Positions 26,818-35,439 of a stretch of 50,290 bases of DNA are shown piece after piece. Below the pieces are notes generated by a model. That model did not search any database, was not told where the DNA came from, and worked only from the letters and a program-made list of their open reading frames with translations. The stretch's first letter is position 1. Each line of letters opens with the position of its first letter. Source of the stretch: Clostridia bacterium (GTDB lineage Bacteria > Bacillota > Clostridia > UBA1381 > UBA9506); NCBI GenBank assembly GCA_017549205.1, contig JAFYVH010000006.1, forward strand, positions 1 through 50,290, in the 5' to 3' direction. The position numbers and the translations under genes are program-made.

Positions 26818-27867
26818 ATGAAAAAGATGAAAAGAATTGCTGCACTTGTTTGCATATTTGCTATTTTATTTACCATGGCAGGTTGCAGTAAGTTTCAAGT
26901 TTCCAGAGAAATTGCAACAGTCAACGGCCGTACCATTGCCAAGGCTGAATATATGTATTATCTGGAAAATGTAAAACAGCAAATGCTGGCAGAATCCGGA
27001 ACACTGGATGCTGAAAGTTTCTGGAATGCGGAAATTGATGGCGAAAAAGCCAGTGAGCTTGCAAAAAAACGGGCTTTAGAAGAAGCCATTCGTGTTGAGA
27101 TTGGTTGCATTAAGGCAGAAGAGAGTGGTCTTAGCATTCCCGCAGCCGACCTTTCACAAATTCGTTCCATGATTAACAGCACAGATGCTGAACAAAAAGC
27201 ACAGGTTGATTATATTAAAGGTCTCACAGGTCTTTCCAATCAGCAGCTCATCGACATGCTGTGCAAAACAGCCCTGGCAAGCATGTATGGCTCTGAATAT
27301 AACGATAAAAATCCTGAAGCTTTAGTGCCCACAGATGAAGAAGTTAAAGCTGTATATGAGCAGGAATATGTTCGTGTTAAACATGTGTTAATCGGCAACA
27401 CCGATGAGAGTGAAGTTGAACATGAGGACATTCTTACAGAAGAGGAAAAAATGATAGCAGCCGAGGCCTACAAAGCAATGCAGCAGGAAAAAGCTGCTGA
27501 AGTTCTGCAAAAGGCAAAAGCCGGCGCAAACTTTGATTCCTTAGTCCGTGAATATGGCGAAGATCCCGGCATGGAAGAAAGCCCCGATGGTTACACATTC
27601 ACAAAAGGCACCATGGTTGCTGAATTTGAAGATGCTGCCTATGCCCTGGCTGTTAGCGAGGTTTCCGATCTGGTTGAAACAAGCTTTGGCTGGCACATCA
27701 TTAAAAAGTATGCTTTGCCCACAAGCGGTGAAGACTATGAGTATGCAAAAGAAAGCATCACAGCAGCTCTTTCTCAGGAAAAATACAACGCCGTGCTTGA
27801 TGCGTTTAAGCCCGAGATGACAGTTGAAATTCGTCAGAGCGTTCTTAATGGCATTAAAGTAAAATAA
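26818..27867 (+). CDS. PrsA/SurA-like peptidyl-prolyl isomerase lipoprotein
   Basis: 349-residue exported foldase. A lipoprotein signal ends at FTMAGC (lipidated Cys23); an N-terminal chaperone region with VNGRTIAKAEYMYYL resembles SurA/PrsA; the parvulin domain spans about residues 185-305, with VRVKHVLIG, AKAGANFDSLVREYGEDPG and VSEVSDLVETSFGWHIIKK. It would help exported proteins fold at the outer face of the membrane. AAAGGAG is 8 bases before the ATG. It has its own promoter and a strong terminator, so it is monocistronic. Confidence 0.9.
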   Translation: MKKMKRIAALVCIFAILFTMAGCSKFQVSREIATVNGRTIAKAEYMYYLENVKQQMLAESGTLDAESFWNAEIDGEKASELAKKRALEEAIRVEIGCIKAEESGLSIPAADLSQIRSMINSTDAEQKAQVDYIKGLTGLSNQQLIDMLCKTALASMYGSEYNDKNPEALVPTDEEVKAVYEQEYVRVKHVLIGNTDESEVEHEDILTEEEKMIAAEAYKAMQQEKAAEVLQKAKAGANFDSLVREYGEDPGMEESPDGYTFTKGTMVAEFEDAAYALAVSEVSDLVETSFGWHIIKKYALPTSGEDYEYAKESITAALSQEKYNAVLDAFKPEMTVEIRQSVLNGIKVK

Positions 27868-27884
27868 TAACTAAATACAAAAAG

Positions 27885-27918
27885 AAGCCTGCATTCCAAT
27901 TTGGAATGCAGGCTTTTT
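27885..27918. terminator. Bidirectional intrinsic terminator
   Basis: 13-bp perfect stem (27885-27897 with 27903-27915, loop AATTT) with T-rich flanks on both strands, between the convergent PrsA-like gene and galE. Confidence 0.9.
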
Positions 27919-27931
27919 ATTATGCTATATC

Positions 27932-28939
27932 TTATAGACCATTAGGATTTTTCACCATGAAGTTCCATGCGTCCTTGCACATTTTTTCAAGACCAAATTG
28001 TGCCTCCCAACCAAGAAGCTCTTTGGCTTTTTTTGGGTCGGCATAGCACTCTGCAATGTCGCCTGAACGACGGGGTGCAATTTTGTAGGGCACATTAACG
28101 CCGTTAACACTTGAGAAAGCATTCACCATTTCAAGCACGCTGTAGCCATGACCTGTGCCTAAGTTGTAAGCATCAATACCCTTTGTCGCCATAACTCTTT
28201 CAACAGCCTTAATGTGACCACGAGCCAAATCAACCACATGGATATAATCTCGGACGCCGGTGCCGTCTTTTGTGTCATAGTCATCGCCAAACACGCTGAG
28301 AATTTCAAGCTTGCCTGCCGCAACCTGCGCTACATAAGGCATCAGGTTGTTAGGAATGCCGTTGGGGTCTTCACCAATCAAACCGGACTCATGAGCACCA
28401 ATGGGATTAAAGTAACGAAGCAGCGCAATGCTCCAATCTTTATCAGGCACACATAAATCCCGCAGGATGTTTTCAATCATCAGTTTTGTGCTGCCATAGG
28501 GGTTGGTGGTTGAAAGGGGAAAGTCCTCACGAATGGGAACAGAGGCTGGGTTGCCATAAACCGTAGCGGAAGAGGAGAACACCAGCTTCTTAACATTATA
28601 TTTTGCCATGGTTTCGCACAAAAGGAAAGTGCCTGTTAAGTTATTGTGATAATACCACAAAGGCTTTTGCACGGATTCGCCAACGGCTTTAAGACCGGCA
28701 AAATGGATAACAGCATCAATTTTGTTTTCACTAAAAATAGTTTCTAAACCGTCACGGTCTAACAAATCGGTTTCATAGAACTTAAAGTCTTTACCTGTGA
28801 TTTGTTTAACGCGCTTTAACGACTCGGGCTTTGAATTGAGAAAATTGTCTAAAACAACAATGTCATACCCGTTCTGGAGCAGCTCAACACAAGTGTGTGA
28901 ACCAATAAAACCGGCACCGCCGGTGACTAAAATTGACAT
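27932..28939 (-). CDS. galE: UDP-glucose 4-epimerase
   Basis: 335-residue extended short-chain dehydrogenase that interconverts UDP-glucose and UDP-galactose. The NAD motif GGAGFIGSH starts at residue 7; [13 protein letters not shown], the SSSATVYG serine cluster (122-124), the catalytic YGSTK (Tyr148, Lys152), [13 protein letters not shown] and the C-terminal [12 protein letters not shown] are all typical of GalE. AGGAG lies 11 bases upstream of the ATG, behind its own promoter. No other Leloir gene is adjacent. Confidence 0.96.
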   Translation of the reverse strand: MSILVTGGAGFIGSHTCVELLQNGYDIVVLDNFLNSKPESLKRVKQITGKDFKFYETDLLDRDGLETIFSENKIDAVIHFAGLKAVGESVQKPLWYYHNNLTGTFLLCETMAKYNVKKLVFSSSATVYGNPASVPIREDFPLSTTNPYGSTKLMIENILRDLCVPDKDWSIALLRYFNPIGAHESGLIGEDPNGIPNNLMPYVAQVAAGKLEILSVFGDDYDTKDGTGVRDYIHVVDLARGHIKAVERVMATKGIDAYNLGTGHGYSVLEMVNAFSSVNGVNVPYKIAPRRSGDIAECYADPKKAKELLGWEAQFGLEKMCKDAWNFMVKNPNGL

Positions 28940-28977
28940 TTTTTTTCAACTCCTAATGGTAATATTTATTGATTAAT

Positions 28978-29006
28978 AGTATAAAGGTTTTTCCTTTATT
29001 TGTCAA
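28978..29006 (-). promoter_or_regulatory. Promoter of galE
   Basis: On the minus strand, TTGACA (29001-29006), 17-base spacer, TATACT (28978-28983), about 40 bases before galE. Confidence 0.85.
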
Positions 29007-29011
29007 GGATT

Positions 29012-30514
29012 TCACTGCATTTCATATTGAATGGCAATTTCTTGTGTTTCGGGTTTCCAATCCACGATGCATTCTAAAGATTCGGTGGCGAAACGCAAGG
29101 GAATCAGTGTGCGGCCGTCACGGATCATTGGTGCAATGGGCAGAATGGTTATTCTGCCGTCAACAAAGGCAGCAGTTTCATCAATGTATAAAATAACCAG
29201 GTGTCCCCCTCTTTGCAGGGTGACTTTCTTTTCTGCTTCTTTCCATTCCACTGTGCCGTCAATGGCTTCCACCACCGCACGAATAGGAAGCAGAGTGTGA
29301 CCATCATAAATGGCAGGGGCAACATCTAAAGGAATTTCGTCTTTCCCCTTTTGCATAAGGGTGTTTCCAATCTGCAAAAGCAAGGTGTCCGGCTCGGTGG
29401 GTTCATCTGATTCAGCCGGCTCGTCTTTTGATACGCAAAAGTCTTTTGTTGCCACAAATTGATAATTTCCGTCGGCATCGCAGAGAGGTGCCAAGTCCCC
29501 CACAACCTGACCACAGGAAGTATAGCAAAAATCAGTTTTTGGATTGCCGCTTTTGTCGATGTAGCCCCAAAGACCATCTTTTGAAACGGCGGCAAACCCC
29601 TCTGAAAAAGCAGAGGCTTGTTCCCACACAAAAGGCAAAGCAAGGGAGAAAGATTCATCTAAATAGCCCCAGCCCTCATCGGTGGCTACCGGGCAGAGCC
29701 CCTGGGCAAAATCACCGATATGGTTATAAACAAATGTTGTTTTTGCTTTTCCTTGGGTATCAATGATGCCCCATCTTCCGTTTTTCATGGCTTTCATCAA
29801 GCCGTTTGTTATATCAGGAGCAAGTTGTGACCAACTGGGCTTAATCAGAAATGCGCCTGCAGTATCAATCAGACCGTATTTGCCGGATTTTACCACAGCA
29901 GCACCCTCTGTAAAATCAAAAGCCAGTTCAAACTGCGCCGGAATAACCATGGTGCCCTCGGTATCGATATAGCCATATTTATCACCCTGGCGCACGCAGG
30001 CAAGACCCTCGCTGAAAGGATATGCCTCTTCGTAAGTGGGGGTAATGGTCATGTCACCATCTTTATTTATGTATCCGTAAGCGCCCTCATATTTAACAAG
30101 AGCCAGACCATCAGAAAAAGAGTGAGCATCTTCAAACGAAAAGGGGATCACGGTTTTTCCTTTCGTGTTAATGTAGCCCCAAAGTCCCTCTTCGTTTTTG
30201 ACAGCAGAAAGCTCCTGGGAAAAAGGCTCGGCATGAGAAAATGTGGGGGAAATGACTTGTTTTCCTTTTTCATCGGTAAAACCAAAAAGTGTGCCCTGCC
30301 GCATGGTGCGAAGACCTTCTGAAACTTCACCCAAATAGTCCCATTTGGGTGCTAGCACCGTTTTTAAGTTCTGGTCAACAAGTCCCCATTTTAAGTCTGT
30401 GACCACCCGTGCGGTTCCATCTTTAAAAGGATATACCAAAGAATATGTCTCCTGTGCAGCAACCGGCATGCACAGGCAAAAAAACAAACAAAGCAAAGCA
30501 TAAATCTTTTTCAT
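29012..30514 (-). CDS. Secreted WG-repeat protein with C-terminal stalk domain
   Basis: 500 residues. A signal peptide (MKKIYALLCLFFCLCMPVAA) is followed by about nine WG-type repeats of roughly 45 residues, marked by KWGLVD, LFGFTD, LWGYIN, AYGYIN, KYGYID, KYGLID, RWGIID, GWGYLD and LWGYID. After a short acidic linker (ESDEPTEPD) comes a copper amine oxidase N-terminal-like domain, with LLPIRAVVEAI and LIPLRFATESL repeats, a surface stalk module common in Firmicutes. It is probably a cell-surface binding or scaffold protein. The ATG at 30514 has AAGGAG 9 bases upstream; a longer frame with 30 extra residues lacks a ribosome site and would bury the signal peptide. Confidence 0.88.
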   Translation of the reverse strand: MKKIYALLCLFFCLCMPVAAQETYSLVYPFKDGTARVVTDLKWGLVDQNLKTVLAPKWDYLGEVSEGLRTMRQGTLFGFTDEKGKQVISPTFSHAEPFSQELSAVKNEEGLWGYINTKGKTVIPFSFEDAHSFSDGLALVKYEGAYGYINKDGDMTITPTYEEAYPFSEGLACVRQGDKYGYIDTEGTMVIPAQFELAFDFTEGAAVVKSGKYGLIDTAGAFLIKPSWSQLAPDITNGLMKAMKNGRWGIIDTQGKAKTTFVYNHIGDFAQGLCPVATDEGWGYLDESFSLALPFVWEQASAFSEGFAAVSKDGLWGYIDKSGNPKTDFCYTSCGQVVGDLAPLCDADGNYQFVATKDFCVSKDEPAESDEPTEPDTLLLQIGNTLMQKGKDEIPLDVAPAIYDGHTLLPIRAVVEAIDGTVEWKEAEKKVTLQRGGHLVILYIDETAAFVDGRITILPIAPMIRDGRTLIPLRFATESLECIVDWKPETQEIAIQYEMQ

Positions 30515-30547
30515 GTTCAGTGACTCCTTGCGATAGTTTCTCCTTTT

Positions 30548-30576
30548 ATTGTATCGCAAATTCCCCTTTTTTTCAA
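30548..30576 (-). promoter_or_regulatory. Promoter of the WG-repeat gene
   Basis: On the minus strand, TTGAAA (30571-30576), 17-base spacer, TACAAT (30548-30553). Confidence 0.7.
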
Positions 30577-30632
30577 CAATTTTTTTAGCAAAACAAGATG
30601 GCAATCATTTCTATAGGCTGTGTATAATTGTC

Positions 30633-30661
30633 TTTACTTTGGTCATAAAATGTTGTATAAT
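30633..30661 (+). promoter_or_regulatory. Probable promoter of the murD operon
   Basis: TTTACT (30633-30638), 17-base spacer, TATAAT (30656-30661), 73 bases before murD; divergent from the WG-repeat gene promoter. Confidence 0.6.
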
Positions 30662-30734
30662 AATGGTATTACATAAAAGAGTATGAACAAGACTTTTTAA
30701 TAGTTTAAAACCTCATGTAGAAAGAAGGATTTGT

Positions 30735-32090
30735 GTGAACAAAAAGCTTAAAGCATGGAAACAGAGTTTACATCATAAGCCCGTTTGTGTTGTGGGCATT
30801 GGCATCAGCCATTTGCCTTTAATTGAATATTTGGTGGCGCAGGGCGCCATTGTGACGGCCTGCGACAAACGCACTGAAAGTGAGTTGGGTGAAACCGCCC
30901 ATAAACTACGCGAAATGGGTGCTCGACTTGAGTTGGGGGACGGGTATCTTTCCCATTTATCCGGCGATGTGATTTTTAAAACGCCCGGTTTGCGCCCGGA
31001 TGTGCCGGCACTTTTAGATGCTAAAGGGCAAGGCATTTTGGTCACATCAGAAATGGATGTGTTTATGGATTTGTGCCCCGCTCCCGTGACCGCCATAACC
31101 GGCAGCGATGGCAAAACCACAACCACTACACTGATTTATAAACTGTTAAAAGCGGCAGGCTTTAAAACCCGTGTTGGTGGCAACATCGGTGCACCCTTGC
31201 TCCCCGTGATTGACTCAATTGCCGAAAGTGACAGAGTGGTGCTTGAATTATCCAGCTTTCAGCTGCAAACCATGACACACAGTCCGCAAACGGCCGTTAT
31301 CACTAACATAACGCCCAATCACTTAGACTATCACAGAGACTATGCCGAATATATCGCTGCAAAACAAAACATTTTGCAGTATCAAACAGGGGAGAATCTG
31401 GCAATACTAAATTTAGATAATGATATCACCCGGGGTATGATTTCTGAAACAAAAGGCAAGGTACTCACTTTTTCAAGAAAGCAAGAGGCGGATATCTGCC
31501 TCAAAGGTACAGAGATTGTTTACAAAGGCGAGCCCATCTTGGATGTGCGTACTATTAAAATCCCCGGTAACCATAACATAGAAAATTATATGGCGTCTAT
31601 TGGGGCCGTGTATCCTGAGGCGAGTGTCGCTAAAATTCAAAACTGTGCAGCCGAGTTTGGCGGTGTGGCACATCGCATTGAGTTTGTGCGCGAGGTTGAG
31701 GGCGTTCGTTATTATAACAGCTCCATTGACTCTTCTCCCAACCGTACCATTAATACCCTTTCGGTCTTTTCAGAGCCTGTTGTTCTGATTGCAGGGGGCA
31801 AGGACAAGGGCATTCCTTATGATGAATTAGGTCCTGCCATCCGTGACCATGTTAAGTGCTTGGTCTTAATCGGCGCCACGGCAAATACCATTGCCCAGGT
31901 TAGCAAAAAGGCAGCGCCCGATGTTCCTGTTGTGTTTGCCACAAGCTATGATGATGCCGTGTTAAAAGCAAAAGAGGCGGCAACAAGCGGTGATGTGGTG
32001 TTGCTTTCCAACGCCAGCACAAGCTTTGATTTGTTTAAAAACTTTGAAGAACGCGGTAATTTATTTAAGGAACTGGTGAATCGTTTATGA
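30735..32090 (+). CDS. murD: UDP-N-acetylmuramoyl-L-alanine:D-glutamate ligase
   Basis: 451-residue Mur ligase adding D-Glu to UDP-MurNAc-L-Ala in peptidoglycan precursor synthesis. An N-terminal Rossmann-like UDP-binding domain (VCVVGIGISHLPLIEYL) precedes the ATP loop ITGSDGKTTTT, GGNIGAPLL, VLELSSFQL, TNITPNHLDYHRDYAEY and the C-terminal domain with GGKDKGIPYDEL and LLSNASTSFDLF. The GTG start has AAGAAGGA about 6 bases upstream. The usual neighbours mraY, ftsW and murG are absent; instead the stop overlaps an M42 peptidase start as ATGA. Confidence 0.95.
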   Translation: MNKKLKAWKQSLHHKPVCVVGIGISHLPLIEYLVAQGAIVTACDKRTESELGETAHKLREMGARLELGDGYLSHLSGDVIFKTPGLRPDVPALLDAKGQGILVTSEMDVFMDLCPAPVTAITGSDGKTTTTTLIYKLLKAAGFKTRVGGNIGAPLLPVIDSIAESDRVVLELSSFQLQTMTHSPQTAVITNITPNHLDYHRDYAEYIAAKQNILQYQTGENLAILNLDNDITRGMISETKGKVLTFSRKQEADICLKGTEIVYKGEPILDVRTIKIPGNHNIENYMASIGAVYPEASVAKIQNCAAEFGGVAHRIEFVREVEGVRYYNSSIDSSPNRTINTLSVFSEPVVLIAGGKDKGIPYDELGPAIRDHVKCLVLIGATANTIAQVSKKAAPDVPVVFATSYDDAVLKAKEAATSGDVVLLSNASTSFDLFKNFEERGNLFKELVNRL

Positions 32091-33130
32091 AAAACGCATT
32101 GTTACAGTTAGCAGCTAAAGACGGCATGTCCGGCTTTGAGTTTTCTCTCACAGAGGTGGTGAGCAACCTGCTTGCACCCTATTGTGCCTCTGTAGAAAGA
32201 GACCCCATGGGGAATGTGGTAGGCGTCATTCCTGCCAAAAATCCCGATGCAAAGAGTGTTATGCTGGAAGCGCATATTGACGGCATTGGTCTTATGGTAT
32301 CCGGCATCAGCGAAGAGGGATTTTTGTCTTTTGTGCCAGTGGGCGGTGTGGATTCTGCCATTTTGCCCGGTGCGGAGGTGCGGGTTTGGGGCAAAGAGGT
32401 TTTGTATGGCGTCATTGGTGCCAAGCCCCCTCATTTGCAAACAGGTGGGCAGGATAAAGCCACAGCAATTAAAGATATGTATATTGATTTGGGTCTTTGT
32501 GGTGAAGTGGTTCGCCAAAAGGTTTCGGTGGGTGACATGGTCTGCTTTGCCGAAGAGCCTGCAGCACTTTGTAATGATGTTTTTTCGGGCAAAAGCTTTG
32601 ATGACCGTGCCGGACTCATCTCGCTGCTTTTGTGTTTAGAAAATTTAAAGGGCAAGGAATTGCCGTTTACAATTTATGTGGTGGCGGCGGTGCAGGAAGA
32701 GGTTGGTTTGCGTGGCGCTACCATGGTCAGCGAAAGACTTTCCCCCGATTGCGCCTTTGTGGTGGATGTTTGCCATGGTGACACGCCGGATGCCGGGTCA
32801 GAAAGCATTTTCAAGCTGGGCAGCGGTGCTGTTATCAGCTTTGGTCCCAACATTCATCCTTATTTATCGTCACTGGCCAAAGAGGTTGCTGAAAAAGAAA
32901 ATATTGCAGCAAGCTTTGATGCAGACGGCGGCGATACGGGCACAGATGCCTGGGCTGTTCAGGTTGCCAATGGGGGCATTCCCGTGCTGCTTTTATCCAT
33001 TCCACTCCGGTATATGCACACCACGGTGGAAACCCTGCATTTTGATGATGTGCAGGCGGTTGGTGACCTGCTTGCTGCCATTTTGCAAAACTTGGATTTG
33101 GAGGTGCTGGCATGTACCTTTCAGAATTAG
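32087..33130 (+). CDS. M42-family aminopeptidase, first of three
   Basis: 347-residue metallo-aminopeptidase of family M42 (TET-type dodecamer family). Probable metal and catalytic residues are His63 and Asp65 in AHIDGIG (relatives have AHMDE, so the Glu is Gly here), Asp172/Asp173 in FDDRAG, Glu204/Glu205 in QEEVGLRG, the VVDVCHGDTPD block, and a C-terminal RYMHTTVE histidine. The start overlaps the murD stop by ATGA, and its own end overlaps the next peptidase by 19 bases. It likely trims peptides in the cytoplasm; the substrate is unknown. Confidence 0.9.
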   Translation: MKNALLQLAAKDGMSGFEFSLTEVVSNLLAPYCASVERDPMGNVVGVIPAKNPDAKSVMLEAHIDGIGLMVSGISEEGFLSFVPVGGVDSAILPGAEVRVWGKEVLYGVIGAKPPHLQTGGQDKATAIKDMYIDLGLCGEVVRQKVSVGDMVCFAEEPAALCNDVFSGKSFDDRAGLISLLLCLENLKGKELPFTIYVVAAVQEEVGLRGATMVSERLSPDCAFVVDVCHGDTPDAGSESIFKLGSGAVISFGPNIHPYLSSLAKEVAEKENIAASFDADGGDTGTDAWAVQVANGGIPVLLLSIPLRYMHTTVETLHFDDVQAVGDLLAAILQNLDLEVLACTFQN

Positions 33131-34137
33131 TGAAGCTTGCCGGCGTATCCGGCAATGAAAACGCCGTGCGTTCTTTTATTAAAGAAAGAATAGCGCCCTT
33201 TTGTGAGCGGATTGAAATCGACTCAATGGGTAATTTAATGGCTTTTAAAAAAGGCACAAACAATTGCGGCAAAACCCTGATGCTTTGCGCACATATGGAC
33301 GAAGTGGGTCTTATTGTGAGCCGCATCACCGAGGAAGGATTTTTAAAGTTTAAAACCGTGGGGGGCATTGACCCTCGTGTGTTAATATCCAAGCGGGTGT
33401 CGGTAGGTGCTGCCGGTCTTCCCGGCGTGATTGGTCGAAAAGCCATTCATCTGCTCACCCCGGAGGAACGCAAAAAAGCACCCAAGGTAAAAGAGCTCTA
33501 TGTGGATATTGGTGCCAAGGATAAAGCCGATGCAGAAAGCAAGGTGGCTGTGGGGGACTATATCGCCTTTGAAAGTGCTTTTGTTCCCTTTGGTGATGGT
33601 TTGGTTAAGGCAAAAGCCTTGGATGACCGCCTTGGCTGTGCCATTTTGCTTGAGTTAGCGCAGGAGTCATGCCCATGGGATGTTTGTTTTGCCTTTACCG
33701 TGCAGGAAGAGGTCGGTCTTCGTGGTGCACGGCTGTGTGCCCGACGCATAAAACCCGACATGGCTTTGGTGATAGAGGGAACAACCTGCTCAGACCTGCC
33801 GGAAACCGAAGAAAGAGCCGTTTCCACCCGTTTGGGAAAAGGTGCAGCTATATCTTTAATAGATGGTGCCACCAGCTATAACAGAAAGATTGCACAACAG
33901 TTATATCAGCTGGCGGCGAAACATGATATTCCCGTGCAGTTTAAACAAACCGCCACCGGCGGCAATGATGCAGGTATCATTCATGTATCGGCAGGCGGCA
34001 TTGTAACCGCAGCTGTTTCGGTGCCGGCACGGTATATACATTCGCCTGTCAGTGTGATTTCACTTAAAGATTATCAGGCGGCGAAAGAGTTAACACGATT
34101 ATGGATTCAGGAGGTTTTACATGCTGACTTTGCTTAA
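33112..34137 (+). CDS. M42-family aminopeptidase, second of three
   Basis: 341-residue M42 peptidase with His61 and Asp63 in AHMDEVG, the DDRLG metal Asp, QEEVGLRGAR, a region rich in substrate-side residues (IEGTTCSDLPE) and the terminal RYIHSPVS. All catalytic positions are retained. It overlaps both neighbours (19 bases upstream, 17 downstream), so the three are translated as a unit. It is clearly a paralog of, but divergent from, the flanking genes, which argues against recent tandem duplication. Confidence 0.9.
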   Translation: MYLSELVKLAGVSGNENAVRSFIKERIAPFCERIEIDSMGNLMAFKKGTNNCGKTLMLCAHMDEVGLIVSRITEEGFLKFKTVGGIDPRVLISKRVSVGAAGLPGVIGRKAIHLLTPEERKKAPKVKELYVDIGAKDKADAESKVAVGDYIAFESAFVPFGDGLVKAKALDDRLGCAILLELAQESCPWDVCFAFTVQEEVGLRGARLCARRIKPDMALVIEGTTCSDLPETEERAVSTRLGKGAAISLIDGATSYNRKIAQQLYQLAAKHDIPVQFKQTATGGNDAGIIHVSAGGIVTAAVSVPARYIHSPVSVISLKDYQAAKELTRLWIQEVLHADFA

Positions 34138-35110
34138 AACGCTTTGTGATGTCAACAGTCCCTCCGGCTGTGAGGGAAGTTTGGCATCATTCATTAAAAA
34201 AGAAATCGAGTCCTGTGCCGATGCGGTGTGGCAAGATGCCTTGGGCAATTTAATTGTGCACAAAAAAGGTGACGGCACAAAGCTGATGCTCTGCGCCCAT
34301 ATGGATGAAATTGGTCTGGTGGCCACCTGCCACGGCGAAAAAGGGCAGGTTTATGTTTCGGCTTTAGGCGGCGTTTTTCCTTACACGGCTCTTTATCAGC
34401 GTGTTCGGTTTGAAAACGGTGCTGAGGGTGTGCTGGTGCCGGACGGCCAGGAAGCAGATTTGCTTAAGGATTTAAAGCTGTCTAAGCTCTATGTCGATAT
34501 TGGCGCTAAAGATGCAGAAGAGGCGAAAGCCCGTGTAGCCTTGGGCGAGGGTGCGGCTTTTGCTGGGGCTTACTGTGAGCAAGGCGACACCGTTATTGCA
34601 AAGGCGCTGGATAATCGTGCCGGTTGCTATGCGCTGATTGAGGCACTTAGAGAAGCTAAAAAGAATAAGAATGATATCTATGCCGTTTTCACAGTCAGCG
34701 AGGAATTGGGCTTGCGGGGTGCTAAGGCTGTTGCCGAAAGCGTTAAGCCGGATTATGCTGTGGCGTTGGATGTTACAAGAACCGGTGATACAGCCAGCGG
34801 ACCCAAGATGTCGGTTCGTTTGGGTGGCGGTGCCGCCATTAAAATTATGGACCATTCCATGCTGGCGCATCCCATAATTAAAGAGCGCTTACAAAATCTT
34901 TGCAAAGAGCGGGATATTTTGTGGCAGGCCGAGGTGCTTGAAAGAGGTGGCACCGATGCAGGCGCTATTCATTTGACAGGCGGCGGTGTTCCCTCAGGAT
35001 GTATTTCCATTCCTCTGCGCTATGTACACACCCCGGGAGAAATGCTCTCAAAGCAGGACTTAGAGCAGGTCGTTGCCTTAACCAAGGCGTTAATTGAAGA
35101 GGGTATTTAA
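34121..35110 (+). CDS. M42-family aminopeptidase, third of three
   Basis: 329-residue M42 peptidase with His60 and Asp62 in AHMDEIG, the LDNRAG metal Asp, SEELGLRGAK, ALDVTRTGDTASG and RYVHTPGEML. All expected ligands are present. It is the shortest of the three, with a compressed central (PDZ-like) domain. It starts inside the end of the second peptidase and is followed by a modest terminator. The set may form mixed oligomers with complementary specificity; this is inference. Confidence 0.9.
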   Translation: MLTLLKTLCDVNSPSGCEGSLASFIKKEIESCADAVWQDALGNLIVHKKGDGTKLMLCAHMDEIGLVATCHGEKGQVYVSALGGVFPYTALYQRVRFENGAEGVLVPDGQEADLLKDLKLSKLYVDIGAKDAEEAKARVALGEGAAFAGAYCEQGDTVIAKALDNRAGCYALIEALREAKKNKNDIYAVFTVSEELGLRGAKAVAESVKPDYAVALDVTRTGDTASGPKMSVRLGGGAAIKIMDHSMLAHPIIKERLQNLCKERDILWQAEVLERGGTDAGAIHLTGGGVPSGCISIPLRYVHTPGEMLSKQDLEQVVALTKALIEEGI

Positions 35111-35439
35111 CGAAAACAACAATAAACAATAACCAAAGAGAAATTGCAGCGGCGTTTATGCTTTGCTGCAATTCTTTTTAGCAAAAAAGCCTTTTGGGTG
35201 AAATCTGTCAAACATGACAAGTGCAATTTGCAAAAAAGAAGATTGTATGATAAAATGAATAATAAATAAGAAAAATTATTTGTAATGTGAAAAAAATGCA
35301 ACCTGCAGTTGCTTTTAAAAACCAACCAAAGTTGCTTGCATCCCTTTACCTCAATTGATATGATGTAATACATAAATGCAAGATGAGAATTTAAAAACAT
35401 CTTTAATTTTATAAATCCGGTGAGGAGTGAGCATTGGTT
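35111..35439. other. Intergenic region before the HTH-GlmM gene
   Basis: 329 bases: a terminator, then two plus-strand promoter-like sequences, TTGCAA-17-TAAAAT (35228-35256) and TTGCAT-17-TATGAT (35336-35364), and an AT-rich leader with a small GCAAC/GTTGC hairpin (near 35298). No gene is visible. The second promoter fits best, with a leader near 70 bases. Confidence 0.6.
35142..35178 (+). terminator. Probable terminator after the murD-M42 operon
   Basis: 9-bp perfect stem AATTGCAGC/GCTGCAATT (35142-35150 with 35165-35173), a 14-base loop and a CTTTTT tract. Confidence 0.7.

Noticed and set aside
32087..35110. Recent tandem triplication of one peptidase gene
   Set aside because: The three proteins are strongly diverged in sequence and length, so they are old paralogs.
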